Below are positions 1-9,417 of a stretch of 64,000 nt of DNA, one piece after another. The position numbers and the translations under genes are program-made. The stretch lies in NCBI RefSeq assembly GCF_001625305.1, contig NW_017804098.1, forward strand, positions 1,621,538 to 1,685,537, written 5' to 3'. This DNA is from Branchiostoma belcheri. Taxonomy: Eukaryota; Chordata; Leptocardii; Amphioxiformes; Branchiostomatidae. The notes below the pieces were generated by a model. That model saw nothing but the letters and a program-made list of their open reading frames with translations. It did no database searches and was not told where the DNA came from. Every line of letters starts with the position of its first letter. Position 1 is the first letter of the stretch.

Positions 1-2
1 TG

Positions 3-1430
3 TTTAACGTGGTTCTGGTCCTGTCCATAGTGCTCGTGTACCATCAGCTGTACCTCATCTTTCAACAGCGCGGGCGACGGGCGGAGAGGCTGAACGTTCT
101 ACGGAGTCAGATGCGTCTGTCCAGAGATCTAAGTAACAACGGGACTGTGCTGAAAGAAAAGATAGTCTCTCCGGGAATGGTGGACAACTCCAACTCAAAA
201 ATAGACTTGCCGCTGGTGAAGTCGGAATCGGTTGGAGGAAAAAGCAAGGAGAAAGCAGTCCAGACGAACAGCAGAGGACAAGAAACGAAAAACAACCAGC
301 CAAAAATAGCGCCACCTGCCAAGCCTAACCCATGGCCGGCCAAACCCAATCCAGCACCGCCCAAGCCCAACCCAGGGGCACCAAAGCCCAACCCAGGGCC
401 GCCCAAGCCTAACCCAGCACCACCCAAACCCAACCCGTGGCCGGCCAAGCCCAACCCAGGGGCGCCAAAGCCTAACCCAGTTGCCGCTAAGCCCAACTCA
501 TGGGCACCAAAGCCTAACCCAGGAGCGCCCAAGCCTAACCCAGGGGCACCAAAGCCCAACCCAGGAGCACCCAAGCCTAACCCAGTGGTTGCCAAGCCCA
601 ACCCAGTGGCTCCTGTAGCTGTTAACCCTCACCCTTACTATTTCACCATCCACCATCCGTACAAGTGCAAAGACTGGGTCTTCCTTCTCATAATCGTCAC
701 CTCCTCACCACAGAACGTCAAACAGCGACAGAGCATCCGCCAGACGTGGGGAAACGAAACCAACGTTCCCGGAGTCGCTATCAGAACTCTCTTCGCCATC
801 GGGAAGACCAACAGCGTGGTGACACAACAGGCTCTGGAGCAGGAGGACAAGCTTCACCACGACATCATTCAGGAAAACTTCGTGGACTCGTACCACAACC
901 TGACCCACAAGACTATCATGTGTCTGAAGTATGCCTTTAAGTTCTGCCCCAAGGCGAGGTACCTCCTTAAGACCGACGACGACACCTTCGTAAACGTCTT
1001 CAACCTCGTGGCGTATCTTCAAGAACTTGGGAAGAATAAGAAGGGGAGGATCGTTGTTGGAGAAGTTTGGAGGGAAGGCAAACCGATTCAGGAACAGAGA
1101 CGAAAATGGGCTGTCCCTTCACAAGACTATCCCAGAGAATCCTACCCGAAGTACCCTAACGGTTTCGCCTATGTTATTTCCAACGACATCACTTACCAGG
1201 TTTACGTGACGTCTCAAAATATCAAGAACTACTTCTTAGAAGACGTCTACATCGGGCTGTGTCTTGAGAAACTTGGTATAGATCTTATAGACAACGAACA
1301 TTTCTACAACTACTTCGTCGACATAGATCCTTGTCGACATCAGAAACTCATAGCCAGTCACTGGGTCAAAGAGCCGGCAAAAATGGTCAAACTGTGGAAA
1401 TCGGCGCAGCAAAAATGTGAGAGGAGGTAG
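3..1430 (+). CDS. Beta-1,3-galactosyltransferase-like (GT31), 5' end cut by window
   Basis: Glycosyltransferase family 31 enzyme, expected to add galactose or GlcNAc in beta-1,3 linkage in the Golgi as a type II membrane protein. The frame is open to the window edge, so the true start lies upstream; 475 residues are visible. A hydrophobic stretch at visible residues 1-20 is probably the end of the signal anchor. Residues 107-204 are 14 heptads of the type KPNPxxx, an unusually long proline-rich stem. The catalytic domain begins near residue 224 and shows RQTWGN (about 246-251), the metal-binding DDD triad in TDDDTFVN (325-327) and EDVYIG (413-418), all in the family order. It ends normally at TAG. 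No intron is seen in the visible part, as is common for B3GalT genes. The acceptor specificity cannot be told from sequence. Confidence 0.9.
   Translation, partial: FNVVLVLSIVLVYHQLYLIFQQRGRRAERLNVLRSQMRLSRDLSNNGTVLKEKIVSPGMVDNSNSKIDLPLVKSESVGGKSKEKAVQTNSRGQETKNNQPKIAPPAKPNPWPAKPNPAPPKPNPGAPKPNPGPPKPNPAPPKPNPWPAKPNPGAPKPNPVAAKPNSWAPKPNPGAPKPNPGAPKPNPGAPKPNPVVAKPNPVAPVAVNPHPYYFTIHHPYKCKDWVFLLIIVTSSPQNVKQRQSIRQTWGNETNVPGVAIRTLFAIGKTNSVVTQQALEQEDKLHHDIIQENFVDSYHNLTHKTIMCLKYAFKFCPKARYLLKTDDDTFVNVFNLVAYLQELGKNKKGRIVVGEVWREGKPIQEQRRKWAVPSQDYPRESYPKYPNGFAYVISNDITYQVYVTSQNIKNYFLEDVYIGLCLEKLGIDLIDNEHFYNYFVDIDPCRHQKLIASHWVKEPAKMVKLWKSAQQKCERR
321..614 (+). repeat. 21-bp coding minisatellite (KPNPxxx heptads)
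   Basis: Fourteen units of 21 bp encode KPNP followed by three variable small residues (WPA, APP, GAP, GPP, VAA, VVA and others); one unit reads KPNS. The unit is a multiple of three, so copy changes keep the frame. It forms the stem between the membrane anchor and the catalytic domain. The opposite strand is also open here, but only as a shadow of the repeat. Confidence 0.93.
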
Positions 1431-2785
1431 TTTTGTAGATAATAGTAGATTTGATTGTTTTCTCATTAGCATGATAGAGGCATGAAAAACTCATGTAAGT
1501 GTAGATAAAATATATATGAAATTTATGAGTATGAAGACAGTTGAAAACTGCCTTGTCCCCCCCAACGATCTATTCGGTCAGGGGACTACATGTAGGTAGG
1601 TATGGGGATGAAGGGGGAGGGGGGCATTAAATGACAAATAACATATCATCTATATCATAATCTCAGGGTGCCTTATGGTCGTATATGTGGAAATATGGTC
1701 AAACTATTGATAAGGTACAATCGGTAGGTATGGTTACAGAGCACTAGTTGTTAACGATATAGCAACCTCCCAAAACCTAGTAACGTTATCATAGGGGGAA
1801 CCTACCGTTTATTTTATTATGTTTAAAATATTCATAATGATATGCAGTATTTTCTTAAAATGGTTTATTGGTCAAATCTTATGATATGCAGTAGATGACT
1901 TATTACGACAGAAATGTACTTGAAGTACAAAAAGTGAAATTGTAAAGACAAGTGAAAGTTTTCTAGACCTTATCAACCTTATGTACCGTACATGAAAATA
2001 TATTTAAAAAAACCAACAGTGTAGCCGGCAGTGTGCTTCTGAGGAAAGATGAATATTCAATATTTTTATTAAATCGTTTTTACTATAGGATGAATCTGAA
2101 ATTTCGTGGCCATATAGTGAAGAAAGCCATAATAATTAGAAGATATTATGGATAAGTGGCACTAGCTCTTTTAATCCTCTGGTGTCAAATGAAACATATC
2201 AAAGTGAACAGGGTCGACCATAACTCAAGTATTCGACTTGGATGTAAAGTTTGGAAAGATAATACATGTTACTTAGATGTATACTTTAGAATGTATAAGT
2301 TACTAAGATGTAACGTTTCGAAAGAAAGTACATGTTTATGGGTGGAACGAACAGATATTACCTTCTCCGTAAATATATCATAGATTGAAAACTTCTACGT
2401 GAAGCCGTTTTTGTTTATTTATTTTGAATGTATTGACAAGACAGGTGTAAACTCCATCGCGTTTGCAAGACAATTTCTCAATCAAAACGCACAGTGGGCA
2501 GACAGGTCACAGAAATCACACACTCTTGGAAATTTGTGAACCAATCTTAAACACAATCTTTGAATATACATGAAAAACTTGAAGGCTTTGCTGTTGGAAA
2601 TGGCACCGTTTCAATTATTGTTACGGTGACAATATTCTTTGTAATATCAATCATTTACAACGAATCGCTGTGCTTTTTATACAAGCGTTTTAAAAAGCGT
2701 GGCACTTTGAAGGAACTTTATTTGCTTTAGTTTCCCCATTCTATAAATAGATACATGTGCGCGTTTCAATTAAGAGAATTAGGTG
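1431..2785. other. 3' flank without a recognisable gene
   Basis: AT-rich sequence after the galactosyltransferase stop; it should hold the 3' untranslated region. I see no further coding exon, RNA gene or convincing transposon here. Confidence 0.5.
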
Positions 2786-2786
2786 T

Positions 2787-3060
2787 AACTGTCTGGCACC
2801 CAGGCTAGTCCTGGAGTCGAGGAGCTAGCCTGTATACTGACCCTGGCAACAGTCTGGCACCCAGGCTAGCCCTGGAGCTGAGGAGCTAGCCTGTATACTG
2901 ACCCTGGCAACAGTCTGACACCCAGGCTAGCCCTGGAGCTGAGGAGCTAGCCTGTATACTGACCCTGGCAACAGTCTGGCACCCAGGCTAGCCCTGGAGC
3001 CGAGGAGCTAGCCTGTATACTGGCCCTGGCTACAGTCTGGCACCCAGGCTATACGCCTGC
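2787..3060. repeat. 61-bp tandem repeat at the TRIM 3' end
   Basis: About four copies with a 61-bp period (the GTCTGGCACCCAGGCTAG block recurs near 2791, 2852 and onward). The array ends about 50 bp beyond the TRIM-NHL stop codon, so it probably lies in that gene's 3' untranslated region. Confidence 0.85.
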
Positions 3061-3111
3061 GGTCCGCGAGCAGGGCCATTCTGTCTGGTAACCAGGCTAT
3101 TGGCACTCAGG

Positions 3112-3338
3112 CTACATCACACTGCAGACTTTGCTAGGCGAGTCTGTCCCGCCTGCGTCTCTCGGCAGGATATCCTTGTCCGCCATGTTGAGTATGAGCA
3201 CGCTGTGAGTGGCCGTGTCCGTCACAACAAGCCTGCGGTCTCCCAGCAGGGCCAGGCCGGTGGGCCGCTTCAGTCCGTCCGCCTTGTTAGCCGTGTGCAG
3301 TAGGAACTTGCCGTTCGAGTCGAACACGTCCACCGTAC
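3112..3338 (-). CDS. TRIM-NHL exon 4 (last NHL blade)
   Basis: 227 nt from TCTTCCAG/GTACGG, completing ADADNG/TVDVFD and carrying the last NHL repeat (LKRPTGLALLGDRRLVVTD). Stop TAG. The tail after the blade is about 25 residues. Confidence 0.87.
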
Positions 3339-6300
3339 CTGGAAGACAGAAGAAACAAGAAATGTTCTTTAAATTAAGCTGCCAGGGGGGCTAGATTGGA
3401 GGGTTGTTTGGTGGCATGAGTGCGATGACGATGTGCGGCTCAAATAATTGGTCACCAATTGGTAATGCATAACGTTAATTGAAATATTTAGAGTTTTGTT
3501 GTTATAGTTTATTAACAGCAGTTACATGTACGTGCTGTAAGGAATTGAGTCAATATGCAATTCTGGCTTCATTTTCCCAGTCTTTCCCTTCTAAAATCTG
3601 CTTGGATTTGTTTCATTTGGTGATGTCTCCGGCTATACAGATACAGATACAGAAGCTGGACCAGGTGTGTTACACCGAAGTTCATTTATACCGACGGGCT
3701 ATACAGATACAGAAGGTGGTGTATTACGCTGGAGTGCGTATACAGATACAGATATACAGATATAGATACCGTTATCAGCATCCGCCACGATGATGTTGTC
3801 ATCGTTGTCCACGATGATTCCCCTCGGGTAGCGAAGCTGTCCGCTCCCGTCTACTCTCTCGGTAGTCTTCCCTACCGCTCGCACAAACTCCCCTGCCCGG
3901 CTGTACAACTTCAGGGACTGAGTAGCGTTGTCTGAAATCAGCACACCGCCGGAATTCAGCGTACCGACATACGCAGGCTTTTTGAACGACTTGTTCCCCT
4001 CTCCTCTGGAGTTTAGCGTCAGTAGCAAGCTACCATCCGGGCGATGTAAGGTGACTCTTTCTTTCTGTATGTCCGAAATGGCGACCACCCCGGTCCATGG
4101 GTGTATGCTGATGCCGCACGGTTTGGCGAAACCTTCTCCGAAGTACTCCAAGAGCTCGCCTTCTTGGGAAAATATCTTCACTGTACCGTTTCCTAGATCG
4201 GTCACGACTACCTGTCCGCTAGGGTTCACGGCGATGCCTTGAGGTTTGGAGAATTCGTTCCCTGTTTCGAAAGCGCGGACGAAGCTTCCTCTCTTGTCCA
4301 AAACCTGTACTCTGTTGTTTCCCTTGTCGAGTACAAAAATGTGGAAGTTCGTCACAGCGACGTCGGTGGGAAAGTCAAACTGTCCGGCCCCCCTCCCCTT
4401 CAAGCCGCCAATGGTTATGTTAGCCTGGACGGTAGCCGCTTGCTGTGCCTGTGGCCTAGTCGGAGACTGGGGTAACGTTAACGTCCCGCCAGAGTCTTTC
4501 ACACCAAGTTGGCCGATAGAAACGGCGTCTGAGCAGGGTTTAAACTCGACTTCCTGTCCGCTGAGGTTGAGATCGGTCGCCCCTTGGCTTGTGACGATCT
4601 CCGTGAGGTCGTGTTGTCGTGTGGACATCGCCTGGATGTCGGTTGTCCGCATGTCTTCCTCGGCACGACGACAGGCGACTATGAGGTCCGACATCGTCTT
4701 CTGGACCTAAGGAGAGCAGAAGGAGATAAAAACATTAAGGCCACAGCAAGTAATTTTCATGAATGACATCGCGCATTAATACTCGCCTGATTTTTGGGGA
4801 AAAAAGAAATTTTGTTGCCTTCTGACAGTGGTCAACGTGCCGAAAATGGGCAAAGATGTCTGTTGCCATGCCGGAAGGTGGATGGCAGATAACTATGAAG
4901 AAAATAAAAGGCCCTGATTTAATGTTTTGTTTCTTATTTTGATACAGTGATATGTGGCTGTGTATATGTTCCCACTGAATCAAAACCATTTGTGCAGTGG
5001 CTAGTGAATAGTCCTACATCTTGAATCATAAGTAGGTTTTGTGATCTTAGTAGATATATAGTATCATGAACAACGTTCCATCTCCTTAGCCTCTACCAGG
5101 CTTCAGGAGGCGACTGGAAAGAGTAGAAATCGGCCAAATAGAGAGATAAGCATGCCAAGGGAGTTTGTCCGTTGAGCACAGAACGAGCGGCGAAATGTTC
5201 TCTCAACGGACAAACTCCCTTGGCATGCTTATCTCTCTATTTAGCCGATTTCTACTCTTTCCAGCCGCCTCCCCAAGCCTGGTAGAGGCTACCATCTCCT
5301 TACCCGTTCCCTCTGCTGCGTGAGTTCGGCCCTCCTGGCCGCGGCCCGCGCTCTCAGGTCAGCCACTACCCCCTCCTGTTGTCTGCATACCTCCTCCACC
5401 AGTCTCCTGCTCGTCTGGTGCACCAAGCTTTCAGCCGACTGGAAACTCCGCTCCGCCTGAGAGTCGGCCTGGTCAAGCTCGTCTAGAAAACCGTACAGCT
5501 TGTGGATCCTGCCTGAATGAAAGAATGAATGAATGAAAAAGAGATTTCCTCCACCAGTCTCCCGCTCGTCTGGTGCACTAAACTCTCCGCCGACTGGAAA
5601 CTCCGCTCCGAGTGAGAGTCGGCCTGGTCAAGCTCGTCTAGAAAACCGTACAGCTTGTGGATCCTGCCTGGATGAAAGAAGGAAGGAATGAATGAATGAA
5701 AAAGAGATTCCTCCACCAGTCTCCCGCATGTCTGGTTCACCAGACTCTCCGCTGACTGGAAACTCCGCTCCGCCTGAGAGTCGGCCTGGTCAAGCTCATC
5801 TAGAAAACCGTACAGCTTGTGGATCCTGCCTGGATGAAAGAATGAATGAATGAATGAATGAATGAATGAATGAATTATTCAATGAATGGATGGATGAATG
5901 AATGAATTAATGGATGAATGAATGAGTGGATGAATGGATGGAGAATGCATAAAGGAATGACTGAATGGTCAAGCTCGTCTAGAAAACCGTACAGCTTGTG
6001 GATCCTACCTGGATGAAAGAATGAATGAAAGAATGAAGGAATGAAGGAATGAAAAAGAGATTCCTCCACCAGTCTCCGGCACGTCTGGTTCACCAGACTC
6101 TCCGCCGACTGGAAACTCCGCTCCGCCTGAGAGTCGGCATGGTCAAGCTCGTCTAGAAAACCGTACAGCTTGTGGATCCTGCCTGAATGAAAGAATGAGT
6201 GAATGAACGAATGAATGAATGAATGAAAAAGAGATTTCCTCCAGTCTCCCGCACGACTGGTTCACCAAACTCTCCGCCGACTGGAAACTTCGCTCCGAGT

Positions 6301-7324
6301 GAGAGTCGGCCTGGTCAAGCTCGTCTAGAAAACCGTACAGCTTGTGGATCCTACCTGAATGAAAGAAAGAAAGAATGAATGAATGGATGAAAAAGAGATC
6401 TCTTACAAAAGTCTCCTGCAGGTCTGGTGCACCAGACTCTCGGCAGCCTGGAAACTCCGCTCCGAGTGAGAGTCGGCCTGGTCAAGTTCGTCAAGAAAAC
6501 CGTACAGCTTATGGATCCTGCCTGAAGGAATGATTGAATGAATGAATGGATGGATAAATGAAAGTTTATCATTTTGTCTTGCTACAAAATCTCCCAGCCC
6601 ATATACACTTATAACATAAGACACTGTACATGATCAGAGGAATGCAGAGATTTCATAATAACCAAACCAACACACAGTGGGTCAAATAAAATGAAACTTG
6701 CTTGAAGTAATAATTAATGTCTGTTGTGAATTAAAGAACTAGAGAAGGGCATGGTACTTGTAATGACAATGAATGAAAAAGCTGGTTTGTTGAAACAGGA
6801 AACTATGTAAAATGAAGGGAAAAAAAACTACCTTTTGCGTGTTCTAAGGTTTGTCCGATTTGTCCACGTTTCTCTGTCAGAACTGTTTCAATATCGTCCA
6901 TAGCATGCCCGGGGTGGTGGTCTGCGCATTCGGCACATGTAGCGATCTGACATGTTCTACAGAACGACCGAACCTGGTTGCCAGGGTGATTCGAACACGG
7001 GTTCTCCGCCTGAGGGGCAGGCGTCTGTCCTGTGGTCTGATGAGTTTCGTGGGAAGCAGGACTGGAAACTTTGGCGCACAAACTTGCGATGTAGAAGTTA
7101 TCGGTGAGATTTTGGACGCCGCCCGACGGTAGCACAACCTCTCGGCGGCAAGTTGGGCAAGCTATGGAGGGTTTTCCGGCGGCGTATCCTTCCAGACATC
7201 GCTGACAGAAGGTGTGAACGCACGGCAGCATCTTGGGACGGGTGTACACCTCCATACAGATACTGCACGTCAGAAACTCTTCACGGATTTCTTCTCTGAA
7301 TCCGTCCGGTGGCTGATCCGCCAT
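3112..7324 (-). CDS. TRIM-NHL protein (RING, B-box, coiled coil, NHL), 4 exons
   Basis: Joined exons in transcription order: 7324-6832, 5512-5304, 4706-3770, 3338-3112. They sum to 1,866 nt (621 aa plus TAG) with compatible phases (1, 0, 1) and GT/AG boundaries. Domains: RING-HC at about residues 17-62 (CSIC, CVHTFCQRC, CPTC), one B-box near 110-150 (CSNHPG, CRTC, CAEC, HHPGH), a coiled coil spanning exons 2-3, and a C-terminal NHL beta-propeller built of GxFxxPxDVAV/NRVQVLD-like repeats. There is no filamin domain between coil and propeller, unlike TRIM2/3/71. The family consists of E3 ubiquitin ligases and, in some members, RNA-binding repressors; which applies here is unknown. Start chosen at the ATG before ADQPPDG, which follows a probable 5' UTR acceptor near 7350. 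Confidence 0.88.
3636..3769. repeat. LINE 3'-tail-like repeat (CTATACAGATACAG)
   Basis: Three blocks containing CTATACAGATACAG with spacers resembling GTGTGTTACACC. The same blocks occur at 41690-41835 (reverse) and 45900-46000, where they end a longer sequence like a non-LTR retrotransposon 3' end. Here the repeat directly abuts the NHL exon donor. Confidence 0.65.
3770..4706 (-). CDS. TRIM-NHL exon 3 (coil end and most of the NHL propeller)
   Basis: 937 nt from CTTAG/GTCCAG to GATAACG/GTATCT. It begins VQKTMSDL, finishing the coiled coil, passes through a low-complexity linker and then carries NHL blades (for example FDFPTDVAVT, NRVQVLDKRGSF, FSKPQGIAVN, RYPRGIIVDNDDN). The donor is followed at once by CTGTAT-type repeats. 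Confidence 0.88.
5087..5291. mobile_element. 205-bp MITE, TAGCCT tips, 9-bp target duplication
   Basis: Nearly perfect fold-back: arms of about 85-90 bp begin TAGCCTCTACCAGGCTT and read back as the reverse complement, with a short loop near 5180-5205. Both sides carry the 9-bp direct repeat CCATCTCCT (5078-5086 and 5292-5300). A 9-bp target duplication with long TIRs suggests a Mutator-like origin (inference). The insertion lies 12 bp from the splice donor of TRIM exon 2. Confidence 0.92.
5304..5512 (-). CDS. TRIM-NHL exon 2 (coiled coil)
   Basis: 209 nt, phase 1 in and phase 0 out, coding a charged helical stretch beginning GRIHKLYGFLDELDQ and ending with the QQRER heptad region. The acceptor is a tandem CAG/GCAG/G: the first AG fits the phase of exon 1. 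The donor is GAACGG/GTAAGG. This is the only copy in the repeated region that runs the full length to a good donor in the correct phase. Confidence 0.85.
5513..6530 (-). repeat. Array of partial copies of TRIM coiled-coil exon
   Basis: Upstream of the full exon (in transcription order) lie partial copies at about 6524-6403, 6358-6238, 6184-6063, 6012-5967 (short), 5833-5709 and 5671-5548. Each keeps the acceptor CAGG[CT]AG and about 110 bp of coding sequence (KLYGFLDELDQADSHSERS type), then runs into GAAT-rich microsatellite instead of the exon's second half. Their reading frames are largely preserved. The outermost copy has a GTAAGA that could act as a donor; the others show no donor. Confidence 0.85.
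6832..7324 (-). CDS. TRIM-NHL exon 1 (RING and B-box)
   Basis: Encodes the start codon, the RING-HC finger and the B-box. It ends ...CACGCAAAAG/GTAGTT on the minus strand, phase 1. An acceptor-like TTGTTGTTCACAG lies about 25 nt before the ATG, so at least one 5' untranslated exon probably exists upstream; a donor candidate is TAG/GTAAAC near 7970. Confidence 0.88.
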
Positions 7325-9375
7325 CTTGGAGAAACACCTGTTCGATCGTCTGTGAACAACAACAATAATAAGTTTGTTGCAAATTCCTGTCCGAAGGCTA
7401 ACTGCAAATAACTAACATTAAAGAACATTGAAACAGAGTACAAAATAACTTCAAAATCTACAAAAGGAAAGGTAATTGTCCGAAACCATAGCTATGTCTA
7501 TAACTATGTATGAATGGGTTTGTAGGTTTGACTGGCCGCGCTTCGGAGGGAAAGAAACTACCTCCCCGTGGCCGGACTCCCGTGGAGGCTAGCCACCTCT
7601 GGCGATGCGATGCCCTAACTCAGATCTATTTGTTCAAGACAAAGTCGCCTTACCTTATCGAATTAAAGCATTGCTAGTCGGCTATGGACTTTCGTACTTT
7701 TTGCCAAGCAAGAGACATGATTTTTGACTCATACACCTAAAACACACCTCCTCCCAGACACAAGCATAGTGCAACTTATGATCTTTTCGCATGGAGCGCG
7801 AACATTTCGTCCTTATTTGTTAGATCATGGATTGCTGTGGTTAAGTTGTAACGTTAAGTTTTTTGGTAGCCACTTCCGGGTACGATTCGTTTTTGTTTAC
7901 TGATAAAACATATAGACCAAACAAGATAAAAAAAACAGCCGCCAAAACTACCACAAACAGAATGTTTACCTACCACTAGTCAAAACGCGACGATCCGAAG
8001 TCGAAAAATTCGCCAAAAAAGTCAGAAAACGGGCAATGCTCAATGCACCTGTCCGTCCTACGCAGGTATGTTGGGGTGAAAGGTCAACCATCGCGGGGGT
8101 AACCGTTACTAGGCGACGGACAGGCGGTACCTTCAAAGGGGTCCCGTGATTTCCAGTTGGACCTATCCATTACGATCACCTGTGTAATGTTATAATGTGT
8201 GATTCAGAAGTTCAAATCTTCATAAAGTTTTACGTAAGAGTATAGAATACATGTTACTACTAGTACAGAGGTCTGTTATACAATATTACTATTTAGCGTG
8301 ATGTCTTGCTAAAGTTTGCCGACAGAAATTTTGCGATCACAATTTTGCTATGTTTTCATTCAATGACCCTCTTGCAATGCAGTTCGGATAAGTTAATTGC
8401 TTGTGTATGTATGGGCCATAATATGCAAAAAATTAATTTTATTTCCAGCTATATGCATGATGGATGCAAGAACGGTTCCTAGCGGTAGTGGCCGGTATTG
8501 CAGCAATGTGTAATCTTCACATGCGATCATTTTACAACATTGTAATATGTTATGCAGGTGGTTTGCACCTACATTTTCACACTGGTGCAAAAGATTACAG
8601 TGAAAAGCTCTGTAATAAACTTTATTATGAAGAATTATATACTAGTCACAAGTGTCATTTGATACAACTTTATTGCCCTACTACTAGTCGTAGCATACAG
8701 TTTTGTATAGAAGTTCCTCTACTATCCAATGGATAGTTGCAACATACAGTAACGTTACCACAAGTTGGGAGTAGATAGCGTCTGTTTTAACTTTTCATAT
8801 AATGTAATGTTAAACATCTAAGAGCCCACATATAACGTTGGGTAACGTCCTACGTTTCTTGCCCATTTCCCCTTGAATTATCATTATCCTTTTGCAATAC
8901 TGCTATAACCTATTGCAGTACTATAGCCTTTTTTGGACTGAAATCCAACAAGACTAGATTAATTCCAGTTATGTTTGAATAGAGTACTAACTAGCTATAG
9001 GAGTAACGTTTACAACTCGGTTTCAAAGTTGTATAAGCTGTAAAAGTTATGTTCAATTGTCCTACATCTAATATGGAAATATGTGTAAGTTTAATTTCTT
9101 GTGTTGGAAATTGCTTCATAATGACATCTACCAACACAGATGAACTTTGAAGATATCATTAGTAACGTTACATCTTCTGAATTTTGCTTTCTTTTAGGCC
9201 AGTGTAGGCCGTATCCGGTACCACTCGCCTGTTTATACACAAAGCCCAACACATGGCGTCAGCTGATAGGCTAAGAAAGGGGCGTGTCACCCTGTCCCGC
9301 TGGTTAACAGGTTAATATCAACCCGCTAACTCACGGGAGGTCATTGCGCATGTGCCATCAGTCCAACGTGGCAAG
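7325..9375. promoter_or_regulatory. Divergent promoter region between TRIM-NHL and the PDI gene
   Basis: About 2 kb between the two start codons of divergently oriented genes. It should hold both promoters and the TRIM 5' untranslated exon (candidate around 7970-8100). I see no TATA box at a convincing position and no repeat arrays; the stretch 8160-9180 is plain AT-rich sequence. No coding exon is recognised. Confidence 0.5.
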
Positions 9376-9383
9376 ATGGCGGC
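9373..9383 (+). promoter_or_regulatory. YY1-type motif over the PDI start codon
   Basis: AAGATGGCGGC matches the YY1 consensus and contains the start ATG. YY1 sites of this kind commonly sit at TATA-less promoters, just downstream of the start site and overlapping the initiator ATG. The TRIM gene has AAGATGGCGGA at its own start codon (7327-7317, minus). Confidence 0.5.
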
Positions 9384-9417
9384 GCCCAGTTGTTTCGCCG
9401 TGTTTCTGTTCGTTCTG
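9376..9417 (+). CDS. PDIA5-like: PDIA5-like exon 1 (signal peptide start)
   Basis: Fourteen codons (MAAPSCFAVFLFVL) followed by GTGAGT, phase 0. Joined to exon 2 (MLVPFSLPAKKNK) it makes a typical cleavable signal peptide with likely cleavage after SLPA. No other exon with a start fits upstream of exon 2; the price is a 20-kb first intron. The join is inferred, not proven. Confidence 0.75.

Noticed and set aside
107-601. Minus-strand glycine/leucine-rich frame of 164 codons
   Set aside because: Shadow of the KPNP heptad repeat in the galactosyltransferase.
9220-9375. ER-stress response element upstream of the PDI gene
   Set aside because: A CGTGG core is present near 9366, but no CCAAT box at the required 9-nt spacing, so the full element is not supported.
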